Part shown: positions 10,909 to 21,907 of the stretch, in pieces
How positions within the stretch are numbered: the stretch's first letter is position 1
How the letters are laid out: each line of letters begins with the position of its first letter
NCBI GenBank assembly: GCA_030761205.1
Contig: JAULJL010000004.1
Span: forward strand, 35,932,172-35,996,171
Reading direction: 5' to 3'
From: Fremontodendron californicum
Taxonomy: Eukaryota > Streptophyta > Magnoliopsida > Malvales > Malvaceae
Length of the DNA: 64,000 bases
Made by a program: the position numbers and the translations under genes
The notes under the pieces: model-generated
Seen by the model: only the letters and a program-made list of their open reading frames with translations
Told to the model about the DNA's origin: nothing
Database searches by the model: none

Positions 10909-12090
10909 TCATACCAAACATTTAATGGGACTATTTGGATGAAAAATCCAAGCTAAACCGTTTATGAACTCATCATGAACAGAGATTAGACTTCTCCAAA
11001 TCCAAGAAAGATTACCATTAATAGTGGCCTGAAGAAAAGTAGAGGAGGGGAAATACTTGCCTTTCAAAACTTGTACCCATAATTGATGGGGATGGGGCTC
11101 TGTATACATTTTCCAACATATTTTCATTAAAAAAAGTTTTACCAAGACAATGAAGATCCTTTATCCCTAACCCACCTACTGATTTAGGTAATGTGTTTCA
11201 TTTAATTAGGTGGTTTCTATTATGTTGAGAAGATCTAGACCAAAAGAATCTAGGGTCAATTTTAAAAACATCCCATAAACAGTAAAATAATTGTTAAATA
11301 GTTTAATGAAAAACAATTATTTAAAAAAAAAAAAATTTAAAAATTATTAGGAATAAAATTGTAAAGATTTAAATAACCTTAACAAAACATTTAGAATCCA
11401 TTCCTCTTAGAATTGCTCATGGGTTGGGCAACTCGCTCGGCCCGACAAGTCCGGTCTATCCGGCTTGATAACCATTTTTGTGATTCGGGTCGGTCCTGAT
11501 CACTATTCTCTTAATTAAAAAATATTTTATATTTAAATTAATTATAAATATTAATATAAAATAATTTTTTATTAATATGAACAGTAAATTTGGGCTACAA
11601 GTCGCTCGGGCCCGTCTAGGGCCAGGCTTGGGCAAAGAAGTTACAAAAATTCCGAAATTAAAAGAGAAAACTTGTTATTTCATTAAGGGTATAATGGTAT
11701 TTATAATTTCCTTCCTAAATTTTTTTGAAATTTTCATTTCCTTTTTATAAATTATTTAAGTTTATTAGATCATTCAACAATAATTCATACTTCGAAGGCA
11801 TGTTTCTCAAATTCTCCCAAGAATTTAGCAGAAAGTTTATGGAATCTAGTGATGGTATCAACAAGAAGTCTATAACTGGATAAATAGTACAGAGGTAGAG
11901 ATTGAGGAACAGAATTAATAAGAACAAGTTTTCCAGCATAAGAGAGGAAATTATTATACCAAAGATACAAATATTTTTGAGCTTTGTCTAAGAGTTCAAC
12001 AAAAGTTTGCGTGGTGACTACCCAAAATGAGAGGTAGCCCTAGATATTTATCTCTAGCTCTATGGAGATTAAGGTGGAAGTTTACATAAC
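10909..12090 (-). pseudogene. LINE reverse-transcriptase C-terminal fragment, interrupted
   Basis: Minus-strand frames carry signatures of the C-terminal part of plant LINE ORF2: KYLGLPLILGSHHANF near 12050, LSYAGKLVLINSVPQSLPLY near 11900, then, after an interruption at about 11290-11780, HLIKWNTLPKSVGGLGIKDL and LWVQVLKGKYFPSSTF down to 10909. The blocks are in different frames with stops, and a low-GC insert containing a GC-rich island (CTCGGCCCGACAAG near 11435) splits them. It is a dead, 5'-truncated element. Confidence 0.7.
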
Positions 12091-12224
12091 CTTCTATGTC
12101 GGGCAGGGGGTATTGGTGGAAAAAATGATGGTAGATTTCTAAAAGTTAACTACTTCCCCTTAAGCTTCTTCTATAATCTGTCAAGCTAAATCTTTCTCTC
12201 TCTGGATTATAGGAATATTCTTAA

Positions 12225-12720
12225 GAAATAGGGATCTAAGGGTAATAAATATATTTTGGAGGGCTCCTCTCACACCTTGGACTAAACTTAATATTGATGT
12301 GCGGCCTTTGGCAATCCTGGAAGGGCTGGATGTGGAGGGATAAATTCGAGGATTTGATGGTGTTTTCATCTCAGCTTTCTCTTGTTATATATTGGGTTTT
12401 GCACTAATAATTTTTGCTGAATTTCAGGCAGTACAAAAGGGTTTGATGTTGGCTCGGTCTTTGCATATTACTCACTTGGAAATTGAGACTGACTGACTGA
12501 CTCTTCTATGGTTTTTAATGCATTGCACAGGAGAATGGTTCATCATCTTCTGCTGCAAATCCTTCTCAGTGAATGCCTCCACTATCTTACCTCTTTTCTG
12601 CGGGTAAAACTACTGCTTTGCTTCCGAGAAGCTAATAGAATTGTTCGCCTTCTGGCGTTGAGAGCTACTACTACTCGAGTCGAGAACAACACGTTTACTA
12701 CTCTGCTCCTCCGGACTTCA
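12225..12720 (+). pseudogene. RNase H-like (RVT_3) fragment
   Basis: Plus-strand translation reads WTKLNID, then IRGFDGVF, AEFQAVQKGLMLARSLHITH, LEIETD and, after a small frame change at a TGACTGACTGACTGAC run (about 12488-12502), MVHHLLLQILLSECLHYL and CFREANRIVRLLA. These are the ordered blocks of the RNase H domain found in plant LINEs and their domesticated relatives (the LEIETDS and REAN elements). It lies opposite in orientation to the neighbouring RT fragment, so it is a separate or inverted remnant. Confidence 0.6.
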
Positions 12721-12799
12721 TGCATACTGAGTTACAAAAATGATGCCATATTGTGCCATGTCAAAGCCATATTTTGTTATCGTTCTCTATGAAACTGTC

Positions 12800-13860
12800 T
12801 TTATATGTGTATAAATATATTTTTGAAAAGAAAAAAAAAAAAATCAACTCGAGTAATTTTCTTTAAAGATTGATTTTATTTTACTGCAGTTGCTTTTAGG
12901 CTTAATTTAGTATTAGTGTTGAAAAAAAGTTTGGATCGGAGGAGAAAGTGTAATGAGAAAAATGTGGTTTAAAAATTTTAAATGATTAGTATTATTGTAA
13001 AAAAAAAAAATCGGTTAAGATGTGACAAAGCTTCAACATTCCAACTCTTTAAAAGTTTACTGCTCCAGTGTTTCAACACTCATGTGCCTATACTTTTTAG
13101 TAGTCTGTGCAGCATGTGACAAAGAAAATTTATAATGCAGCTAATAAGGTCAATTGTTACATGAAAACTATGGAGCTAATCTTCTAAGGATGATAGGATT
13201 CTTGGTATGTCTCCATGTTTAGAATGTCCTAAAAAAAATATGGTTCGGAGATTTAGATATGAAAATTGTTAAGAAGTTTTTTTCTTAACATTGTTCTAGT
13301 GTTTCTCTCTCCGATTGGATAGAAAATGACCTTCCTATTACCTTTGATGAAATTACATATAGAAGTCCAGAAATTTCATTTGAAATCTTTTGACAATCTG
13401 ACAAACTTTTAGCTTTCATTCTCACTCACTTTCAGCTTTCATTACTATCACTTACCATCGCATTTGTTTTTTAGAATCTGTTCTAATTTTTCTCATCATC
13501 GTATCCAAAATATTCTATTTTACTGTCAATTTTTTTTTGAACCATATTAATTCTTTAAATTACTTATAAAATTTCCAAATATATTATGGTTTGTCTTGTT
13601 AAATACCCATGAATTACAAATGGAATAAAGATAGAACCAATAATGCATTTGGTGGTATCTTGAAATGGTCGTACTTATACTATAATAATATGATGAAATG
13701 TACTAATTCATTTTAGAAGTATTTATTTAATGACATTAAATAATAATTCGATATAAATGAACGAGTTCCAAGTATAAATTGCTTAAAAACAAAAAAATGC
13801 AAATGTTTTGATTTGGTATAAGAAAAAAAAAATTCCTCCCGATTTCCACTATTATAAATA
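12800..13860. other. AT-rich intergenic region upstream of CDC27
   Basis: No gene, RNA or recognisable element is visible. There are A-runs near 12828-12842 and 13000-13010. It leads into a MITE at 13864. Confidence 0.5.
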
Positions 13861-13863
13861 GGA

Positions 13864-14040
13864 TTTTACTAACGAATATGTTAAAGACATTCTTTAAAAT
13901 TATTAAATAAAATAATATTTTTAATTAATACATTAAAAATATAAATAAAATTATCAATTTTTACATTTAATATAATATTATTATTATAAATAATATATTA
14001 ACTAATTTTAAAAAATGTCTTAAGAACATTCGTTAACAAA
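13864..14040. mobile_element. Small MITE, family with TTTTGCTAAC-type ends
   Basis: About 177 bp, bounded by TTTTACTAACGAA and TTCGTTAACAAA, imperfect inverted repeats that extend inward (GACATTCTTTAAAATTA against TAATTTTAAAAAATGTC). The AT-rich centre contains TTTAATATAATATTATTATTATAAATAATATATTAA. The same end and centre organisation recurs at 35034-35193 and 37624-37801. Confidence 0.65.
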
Positions 14041-14250
14041 CCTTATAAATATGTATGTCTAGCAGCGGATAATTACCCAAAACAATGTCACGTGAGAGCT
14101 GATTTTGAAAGAGAAGAAAACATGTGCCGCCCTCAATTTTGAAACCTAAAGCAAAGAAAACCCCCAAAAAAACCAGAAAACCTCTCCCCTTCTCTTTTCT
14201 ATATTTCCTTTTGTTTTCTGTCTAACCAAAATAGAAAAGTAAGAAAAGCC

Positions 14251-17200
14251 ATGGAAGCGATACTCACAGACCGTGTTCAAAACAGTCTCCGCGATTTCAT
14301 GTTCAAAAACGCCATCTTCCTTTGCGAACGCCTCTGCGCTGAGTTCCCTTCCGAGGTAACTCACTCACCCATAAAAAGAAAATCTTTTTTTGAACTTTTT
14401 TTTTCCTTCCGTTGGTAAAAAATAAAAATAAATAAATAAATAAAAGAAGAAGAAGCTGTGAATCTTTTCTAGTCTTTTAGTAAGAACTTTAACTCTTCCG
14501 GGATTCTAAAATCGGCTGCAAAAAGGAAAAACTGTTCGTTGGATTTTCAAGATCGACTGTGCGCTTTGCTTCAATCACTCGTTAGCGATTAATTGATTTT
14601 TAAATTTTCTTTCTTTTTCCCAAAACTATATTGGTTTTAGTGTTTAGTTTACGGCATGAGCTTTTAATTTCTGATTTGGGTTATTTTTCAAATTCCTATT
14701 TGAATTGGGAAAGTATTTAAAAATGCAGTAGTTTTGAATGAGCTTCAATGCCTCTTAGTTTTTGTAGAGAATATAGATTTTGGAACTCGAACTTGACAGA
14801 TTAATAACGTTAAGGTTCTAAATTGGATAAATTCTTGTAATTTAAAGTGGGGTTCTTTACTGTATATAGTGAACTAAATTATCATCTTTTGGCTTAAATG
14901 TAGGTGAATTTGCAGTTGTTAGCTACTTGCTACTTGCAGAACAATCAAGCTTACTCTGCGTATCATATTCTAAAGGGTATGCGTATCACCTTGTTTTTAG
15001 TGTTTGAAGTTGTTTAGGTATATTTAGTCATGGCCTTTTTCCACATTATTGTGACTAGTTTGTTATCTTGTTGTTCATCAATAAAGTTTTTCTTTATGTG
15101 AAGGAACACAAACGGATCAATCCCGCTACTTGTTTGCAATATCATGCGTTCAGATGGATCTACTTAGTGAAGCTGAAACAGCTTTATGTCATGCTAATGA
15201 GCCTGGCGGGGAGGTATTGGGTGATGGGACATATTAGTTGTTTGAGGCTTTCACATTTTTCTTGTGATGGCAATATCTTGCTAATTCCTTTTTCTTTTTG
15301 TGTAGATTCCAAATGGTGCAGCTGGTCATTATCTTCTTGGCCTTATTTACAGGTCGGTCTGAGTTATTTCATCTTTAACTGTGGAAGATATAACAGAATT
15401 TAGGGAGAAACAACTTACAATTGTTTTCTGAAATTTGCTTTGACATTGCCTAGAAATTTTCTCCAAAGATGGCTTGATAAAATGCCAGGGATGGTTATGG
15501 TTTTGCGTTGAAGGCCATCCTTTATTTTTTGCTTTTATATAATGTTGCTTAATTCATTACTGGGTGGATAGAGATAGACAATCTTAATTGGATCCTCTAT
15601 AATGAAGGAATCTAATCCTCAATGCTTTGACTTGTCCTTTTTTTACCACTGCGATGGTGGGATTATTTTTCAATTTTCTAACAGCTTTTATCTTCAAGTT
15701 TCTTAATTGGGTATCATCTCTTTTTCAGGTACACAGATAGAAAGAAAAGCGCAATTCATCATTTTAGGCTGGCTTTGTCTATAGATCCTTTACTTTGGGC
15801 TGCATACGAGGAGTTGTGTGTATTAGGTTTGTCTAAAGAATACTCTCACGGTTCTATATTCTTTCTAGTGCTATGCTACCATGATCAGATTCTTGATCTC
15901 ACTAATTTTTGAGTTAATATGGGTGAAATGACATACTTAATAGGTTTAGTTCAATTTTTGTCTGCTACTACAGTTGGACTTATAAATAGTATATCACTTA
16001 AATGGCTCAGCAAATTGTTTTAGATTGGCTTGATCTTACTTGTATTCACTCTGTATTTCTCTTATCATTTCATGTGATCTTGTTCTAGTATCATTTAGTG
16101 ATTTTTCTCATATATTTCATTCATATTTAAGTTATGTTCTTTTGTGTCTGATTATATTAGGTGCTGCTGAAGAAGCAACTGTAGTTTTTGGTGAAGCAGC
16201 TGCTCTTTGTATTCAAAAACAGTACTTACATCATGGGGCAGTTTCCCAAAATTTGCATATGTCCAGTGAGGATTATAATTTGGTTTCTTCCCGGAACTTT
16301 GGTTCAGAAGATGTCTGTCCTAGGCAATTGAAACACACACAAGGCAATAACCATAGAGATATACCTGGTAATTATCATGGAGCAGCTGTGTTGAGTGGAG
16401 CTGCTTCTCAGCCCCAAAATGGTGGTCCTTCAAATATGTCATTTTATAATACTCCTTCACCAATGGCTTCGCAGGTAAGATGATGTGAAATGCAAAAATA
16501 CTGAATCACATTTTATGTAGAGTTCTATGTTTTGTTTAGTTTGGTACTTAATTTAGGGTGGATGCACTGAGGTCATTTAGTTTGTTTCATCTTTTCCTTT
16601 CTGAATATGGGCAACCAACCTGAATTCCTCTGTATCTTGTAGTTGTCAGGTGTTGCTCCGCCACCTTTGTGTAGAAATGTGCAGACAAATGGTTCCAACA
16701 ACAACACAGTTAATACTGATGGTTCTCCAAGGTCAGTTGTGAACTCTACCATTCAAGCACCTCGAAGAAAGTTTGTTGATGAAGGAAAATTACGAAAGGT
16801 AAAAGTGGTTGTAAATTCGATATTTCTTTTTAATGCCTTCTTAGAGTTTAGAGCTTTGGTGAAATCGTAATTTTGTATGCCATTGCTTTCATAGTTCTTA
16901 ATCATCAAAAAAAATATATTCATATAGATCTACCTGCTTTGAATGTTTACATTCAATACACATGCTGTCTGTTCTGTATTGTAAATTAACAGTGTCATGC
17001 TAGTTGGCTGTGTAATAAGGTTCTCTTCAGAGAAGTTTTTGGATAGGATGGCATTATTTTTTATTAAATTGATACATGGAACTATTCAAACAGGTGTCAG
17101 ATGTTCTCTTTAATTACTTGTGATAGTTTCATACATCAATGTCCAGTTAGTGGAACCAGTACTTCTGTACTATTATCCTTGTGCTTGCGTGTTGTATGTA

Positions 17201-20200
17201 TGAAGCTTCCCCCCGCCCCCCACTTGAAGTAGTTTGTTGATCCTTCTTTATTGTCAGATTTCTGGGAGGCTATTCTCTGATTCTGGTCCCCGTCGAAGTA
17301 CAAGACTCGCTGGAGATGCTGGGGCCAACACAAATGCAAATACCACAGCGGTAGCTGGAAATGGGATTAATATCTCTTCTAAATACCTTGGAAGTTCTAA
17401 GTTGAGTTCTATCGCTCTTCGTACTGTCACAGTTCGTAAGGGACAGTCACGGGCGAACGAAAATATTGAAGAAGGTTATAAATCTTATTATTCATCACTA
17501 ATTTTCTGATTTCTGCACTTCAAATTTTTTTTTTTTTTTTTAAGTTCTTTAATAAACATTCCTATTTGCAATTGTTATTTGTTGATTTATGATTGATGGG
17601 CATGATGGTAATAAAGTTAGTTTGTTTTCATGTGTTCATTTGGGAACCTAATTGTGACAGTTAATTGATTGAACTAAGTTGAAATGGTAGTTTTTCTTCT
17701 GATGCATGGAAACACGAATCCTTCTTCCAATTAACTACTTGTTTCTACCTGCTCTGATGCTTAGAAACTTTGAATTCTGATATTATTTAGGGATAAGGAA
17801 TGAGGCATTTGATGATGCTCGTGCAAATATGGCGTCAATGACTTCTAGTTCATTTCCTTCTGGTGATGTTAGATCCCTTGACCAAGACGGGGCAACTGTT
17901 CCGGTTGGTGGGGTTGTTATTAGTAGCTCAAAAGTTATAAGTGGTGCTTCAGAAGTATTAGGCCTTTTAAGAATTGTTGGGGAAGGCTACAGACTTTCTT
18001 GCCTTTACAGGTGTCAGGTAATTATGTGGTTATCTTAAAGAAACAGAAGTTGAATTCATATCTCTGGGGGCAATGTTCAATGCTCTTGATAATTCTTCTG
18101 TCTGTCTACAGGATGCATTAGATACCTATCTGAGACTTCCACATAGGCATTATAATACAAGCTGGGTGCTGTCCCAGGTAATACTTCTGGTGCAACATTC
18201 TCTGTTTTCTTACTCTCTTGATGTCAGATTGTCTCATACCAGGTTGATCAAGCAATCTTGATTTGTATCTTTTTAATGATGAAGTCATAGAAAGAGGCAT
18301 GCATTCTGTATTTTAGCAGTTATAGTTTTTTCGTTTTGTGTAGGTTGATTTAAAATACTTTTTACTAAATTTGGTTGGTTAACTGAAGGACTTAGGTGTA
18401 GGTGTGTGAGCGAGTGAGAGAGAGAGAGACAATCAATACCAACTCGTTCCATGGACTATGAAGTATTTTTCTAAAAATTTCTAATGCAGATTGGAAAAGC
18501 GCATTTCGAATTGGTAGATTACTTAGAAGCTGACCGAGCCTTTAATCTTGCCCGTCGAGTGTCTCCTTACAGTTTAGAAGGAATGGATATTTACTCCACT
18601 GTTCTATATGTGAGTTCCCTTGATCCTTGAAAAGTTACATTGCCTGAAATATTGTTGCTTTACTAATCTATGGTAATCAGGATGCCCTCTATGGTTTCCA
18701 CTTGTGAAAGTTTTAGAGGAAGTGAAGTTTTCTCATTCAAAGTGTACTGATTTTCCCCTCTAATTTTATGGTAAATTTCTTTGTTGAAAGTTGTTCTTAT
18801 TTTCTTGCAGCATTTAAAGGAAGATATGAAGTTGAGTTACTTAGCCCAAGAACTGATATCAACTGACCGATTAGCTCCTCAATCATGGTAGATTTATCAA
18901 ACTTTTTGTTAAAGTAGTGCAATGACAACTCCTTTCTTTCTTGAATAATTTATAAATCTTACCAATTTCACTATCCTAAGTTTCTCAAAGCTGTTATTTG
19001 CCTGAGATTATATTCTACCTGCCTGCCTTGTTTAATAGCAGCTAGGTGTGTGCTTTTAGCAATTTTGAGGATTTAGAGGGCAGCCATTTTGAGAGTTCTT
19101 ATAATCGTTATTATTTATTATCATTGTTCTATTGTTTATATGTGAATTAAATTGCAGGTGTGCCATGGGAAACTGCTACAGCTTGCAGAAAGACCACGAA
19201 ACTGCTCTGAAAATTTTCCAACGAGCTGTGCAACTGAATTCAAGATTTGCATATGCCCACACCTTTTGTGGTCATGAGTATGTTTACATGGACCTTTTTC
19301 CTCCATTGTTAAACATGTCAATAACAACTTCATTCTTTATAAACTTCAGTTGTTTATTAAAAGTTCTACCATTACATTAATTATGTGTAGGTATGTTGCT
19401 TTAGAGGATTTTGAGAATGGAATCAAGAGCTACCAGAATGCCCTTCGGATTGATTCAAGGCATTATAATGCCTGGTATGGTCTAGGAATGATATTTCTTC
19501 GTCAAGAGAAGTTTGAGTTTTCAGAGCATCACTTTGGAATGGCTTTCCAAATAAATCCACGTTCTTCTGTTATAATGTCTTATCTTGGAACTGCTCTTCA
19601 TGCCTTAAAGGTCAGGCTACTTTCTGTACTGTTTCTTATATCTTGACTTGAACAATATCACCTTGAGGAGTTCTTTGAACTTGTGTCGCAATCATTTTAC
19701 AGAAAAGTGAGGATGCTATCAGGATAATGGACAGGGCGATTTTGTCAGACAGAAAAAACCCTCTTCCCATGTATCAAAAGGCTAATATACTGATGAGCTT
19801 GGATAAATTTGATGATGCTTTAGAAGTTCTAGAGGAACTTAAAGAGTATGCCCCTCGTGAAAGCAGTGTGTATGCTTTGATGGGTAAAATCTATAAGCGG
19901 CGTAACATGCATGAAAAGGCCATGCTTCATTTTGGTATTGCTTTGGATTTGAAACCATCTGCAACCGATGTTGCTACAATTAAGGTATTGACTTATATTT
20001 GATCTTTTTTTTCTACAAAAAAAAAATCACTTTGGTTTGTTGTTACAAATAAAGAACCATCCGGATCTTTTAAAGCAGTAAACTTGACAGAACTGTAGGC
20101 ACCCTGAAGTGCTAATGTCAGTTTTATGGGGAACATGTTAATTTGCACTTGAACACTCACATCATGTTAAAAATTTAGCAATATGTATTTGTCATTTTTT

Positions 20201-20379
20201 TCTCTACTACCTGGCGTATTATCTCTCTAGTTAGGCAGTACTTTGTACATGAAAGTGTTTTGCTTCTTCCTAAGGAGAAATGATTCTTTGTTCTTTACAC
20301 CCTTGCTCTCTTTTGACTTTTTAAACAGGCTGCCATTGAGAAGTTGCATGTACCGGACGAATTAGAAGATAACTTGTAA
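14251..20379 (+). CDS. HBT: CDC27/HOBBIT, anaphase-promoting complex subunit 3
   Basis: Exons: 14251-14355, 14904-14976, 15104-15213, 15306-15352, 15729-15826, 16161-16474, 16643-16798, 17258-17474, 17791-18017, 18112-18177, 18490-18609, 18811-18887, 19158-19277, 19391-19610, 19703-19984, 20329-20379. All introns are GT-AG, all phases close, and the 760-residue product is close to the family length. APC3/CDC27 is the TPR scaffold of the nuclear ubiquitin ligase APC/C that binds activators and drives cyclin destruction. Residues 1-145 form the N-terminal TPR dimer region (NNQAYSAYHILKG, GHYLLGLIYRYTDRKKSAIH). Residues about 150-420 are Ser/Asn-rich and probably disordered, with the plant block APRRKFVDEGKLRKISGRLF. 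Residues about 425-745 are a TPR superhelix (CAMGNCYSLQKDHETALKIF, YNAWYGLGMIFLRQEKFEFS). It resembles the CDC27B/HOBBIT type, needed for meristem division and differentiation. AATAAA occurs at about 20490. It is convergent with RIT1. Confidence 0.95.
18411..18431. repeat. (GA)n microsatellite in CDC27 intron 10
   Basis: A GAGTGAGAGAGAGAGAGA-type run lies inside the intron, away from the splice sites. Confidence 0.7.
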
Positions 20380-20989
20380 ATCCGCTGCGTTTCAAGAAGC
20401 AAAGAAGGAAGAGAATCTCCTGTAAAATTTCCGGCTGAGAACATGTTTGCCCAGAGAGATTGGCCCTGCTTGTGCTTTCGATTGGTGCTGAATAAAATGG
20501 TAACAATCTTGGAGGCCAATTTATTTGTGCAGTCAGACCTGATAGGCAGATCTTGTGAAAGTGACCTCAGTTTTGTGGGTGATTCACATACTGACGCAGG
20601 ATTTGATTAACAAAACTAGTGAAAGCTGCCACACGTGTATCCTATAGTTGTATTATCAAGCTGAGAACAGGGTCTTTGTACCATTAGTTTGTACTTGTTT
20701 ATAATTGTAATTTGTTTTACCAATACATTTTGAGGCAACATGAAATTTAGTGTTGGCTCATAACTTCATTTTAAATTCTAGTCCATCACCACATATTTTG
20801 CATTGTCACCAGACTTGAGCCAGTGGATTCAGATTCATAGACGACAGCATTATTGGATTTGATTATTCGATTTGAAGTGGTATTGATTACTTGGGAGTTA
20901 AGAAGAAAAAAAAATAGCCACATTCCTATCTATAGTTATGACTCTGTTCAATGAGATTAATGGCCACTGACTTTGTCAAATACCACTGT

Positions 20990-21350
20990 GTTCGGAAGTG
21001 CTCGACTTCATGGTGCAAAATGCAGATACTAGATGTCATGGTCTACATCAATTTGCAAATTATTGTCTACTTCGATCTATTGAGTTTTACGATTTTGTTC
21101 AAAAAACCATCTCATAGGTTGAAGATGGTGTGAACATTTATATATCCAATTAAATTTTAGTACCTAATCGATTTGGGATTCATGATTTTTGATACCAAAT
21201 GTTATGATCCACACCGACCTGTAAGGTATTGTTCGTTTTGATCCATTAGGTATTTGGATCCGACGGTTTTATTCACAAAAGATGTCTCACCGGTTGAAGA
21301 TGATTTGAACACTTACATACTCAGTCAAACTTTAATACATAACCAATATC
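20990..21350. repeat. Diverged ~175-bp tandem duplication
   Basis: The blocks GGTTGAAGATGGTGTGAACA (about 21117) and GGTTGAAGATGATTTGAACA (about 21292) sit in a shared context: TTGTTC...TTTTnTTCAnAAAA...ATCTCA...GGTTGAAGATG...GAACA...ACAT...TTTAnTACnTAA. The spacing is near 175 bp and similarity is moderate. Confidence 0.5.
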
Positions 21351-21743
21351 TTTCTCTAAGACCATGACACAGGACGTGATGTAACCAGATTAAGTTTCTT
21401 CAATCCCATAACATGAGCCGGCTGAAGATTCAAGAATCTTGGAAAAGGGCGCATAATTGGTCTGCTTTGATTCCAACCTGACCTTCCTACTTGGCTACTT
21501 GCTTCCCCCCATGTCTCCTCTACCCATTTGTAGCTTGGAATGCTTTTAGCAAGCAGTTTAGTAATGCCAATGCACCATTCTTTCCTTGTTTTCTCAGCTA
21601 TTCCTCTTCATCTTTCACTCTTCTTACTAGAAAGCCTAGTCTTTCATATAGTGATGTGCATTCAACAATGCTTCTTGTTTAGTTTACCTAACTATTTTAC
21701 CCCACACTTCATCATATAGCTTTGTTGAACGAAGAATTTGATT

Positions 21744-21750
<7 letters not shown>

Positions 21751-21791
<41 letters not shown>
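21751..21791. repeat. (TA)n microsatellite
   Basis: About 20 uninterrupted TA units, 3' of the RIT1 gene. Confidence 0.9.
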
Positions 21792-21793
<2 letters not shown>

Positions 21794-21907
21794 TAGATTT
21801 GATACGATAGTCTATTACAGAAATGGTTGAAAAATGTTATTGTCTTCTTATCAGCATCATTTCACTGTAAAACATATAAAGAGAGAGCTGATCAAATATC
21901 TCCTAAC

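Larger units (their letters stand above)
20380..21907. other. Convergent intergenic region CDC27 / RIT1
   Basis: It holds the CDC27 3' UTR (to about 20740) and then sequence without a gene. A diverged tandem duplication lies at about 20990-21350 and a long (TA)n microsatellite at about 21751-21791. Confidence 0.6.
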
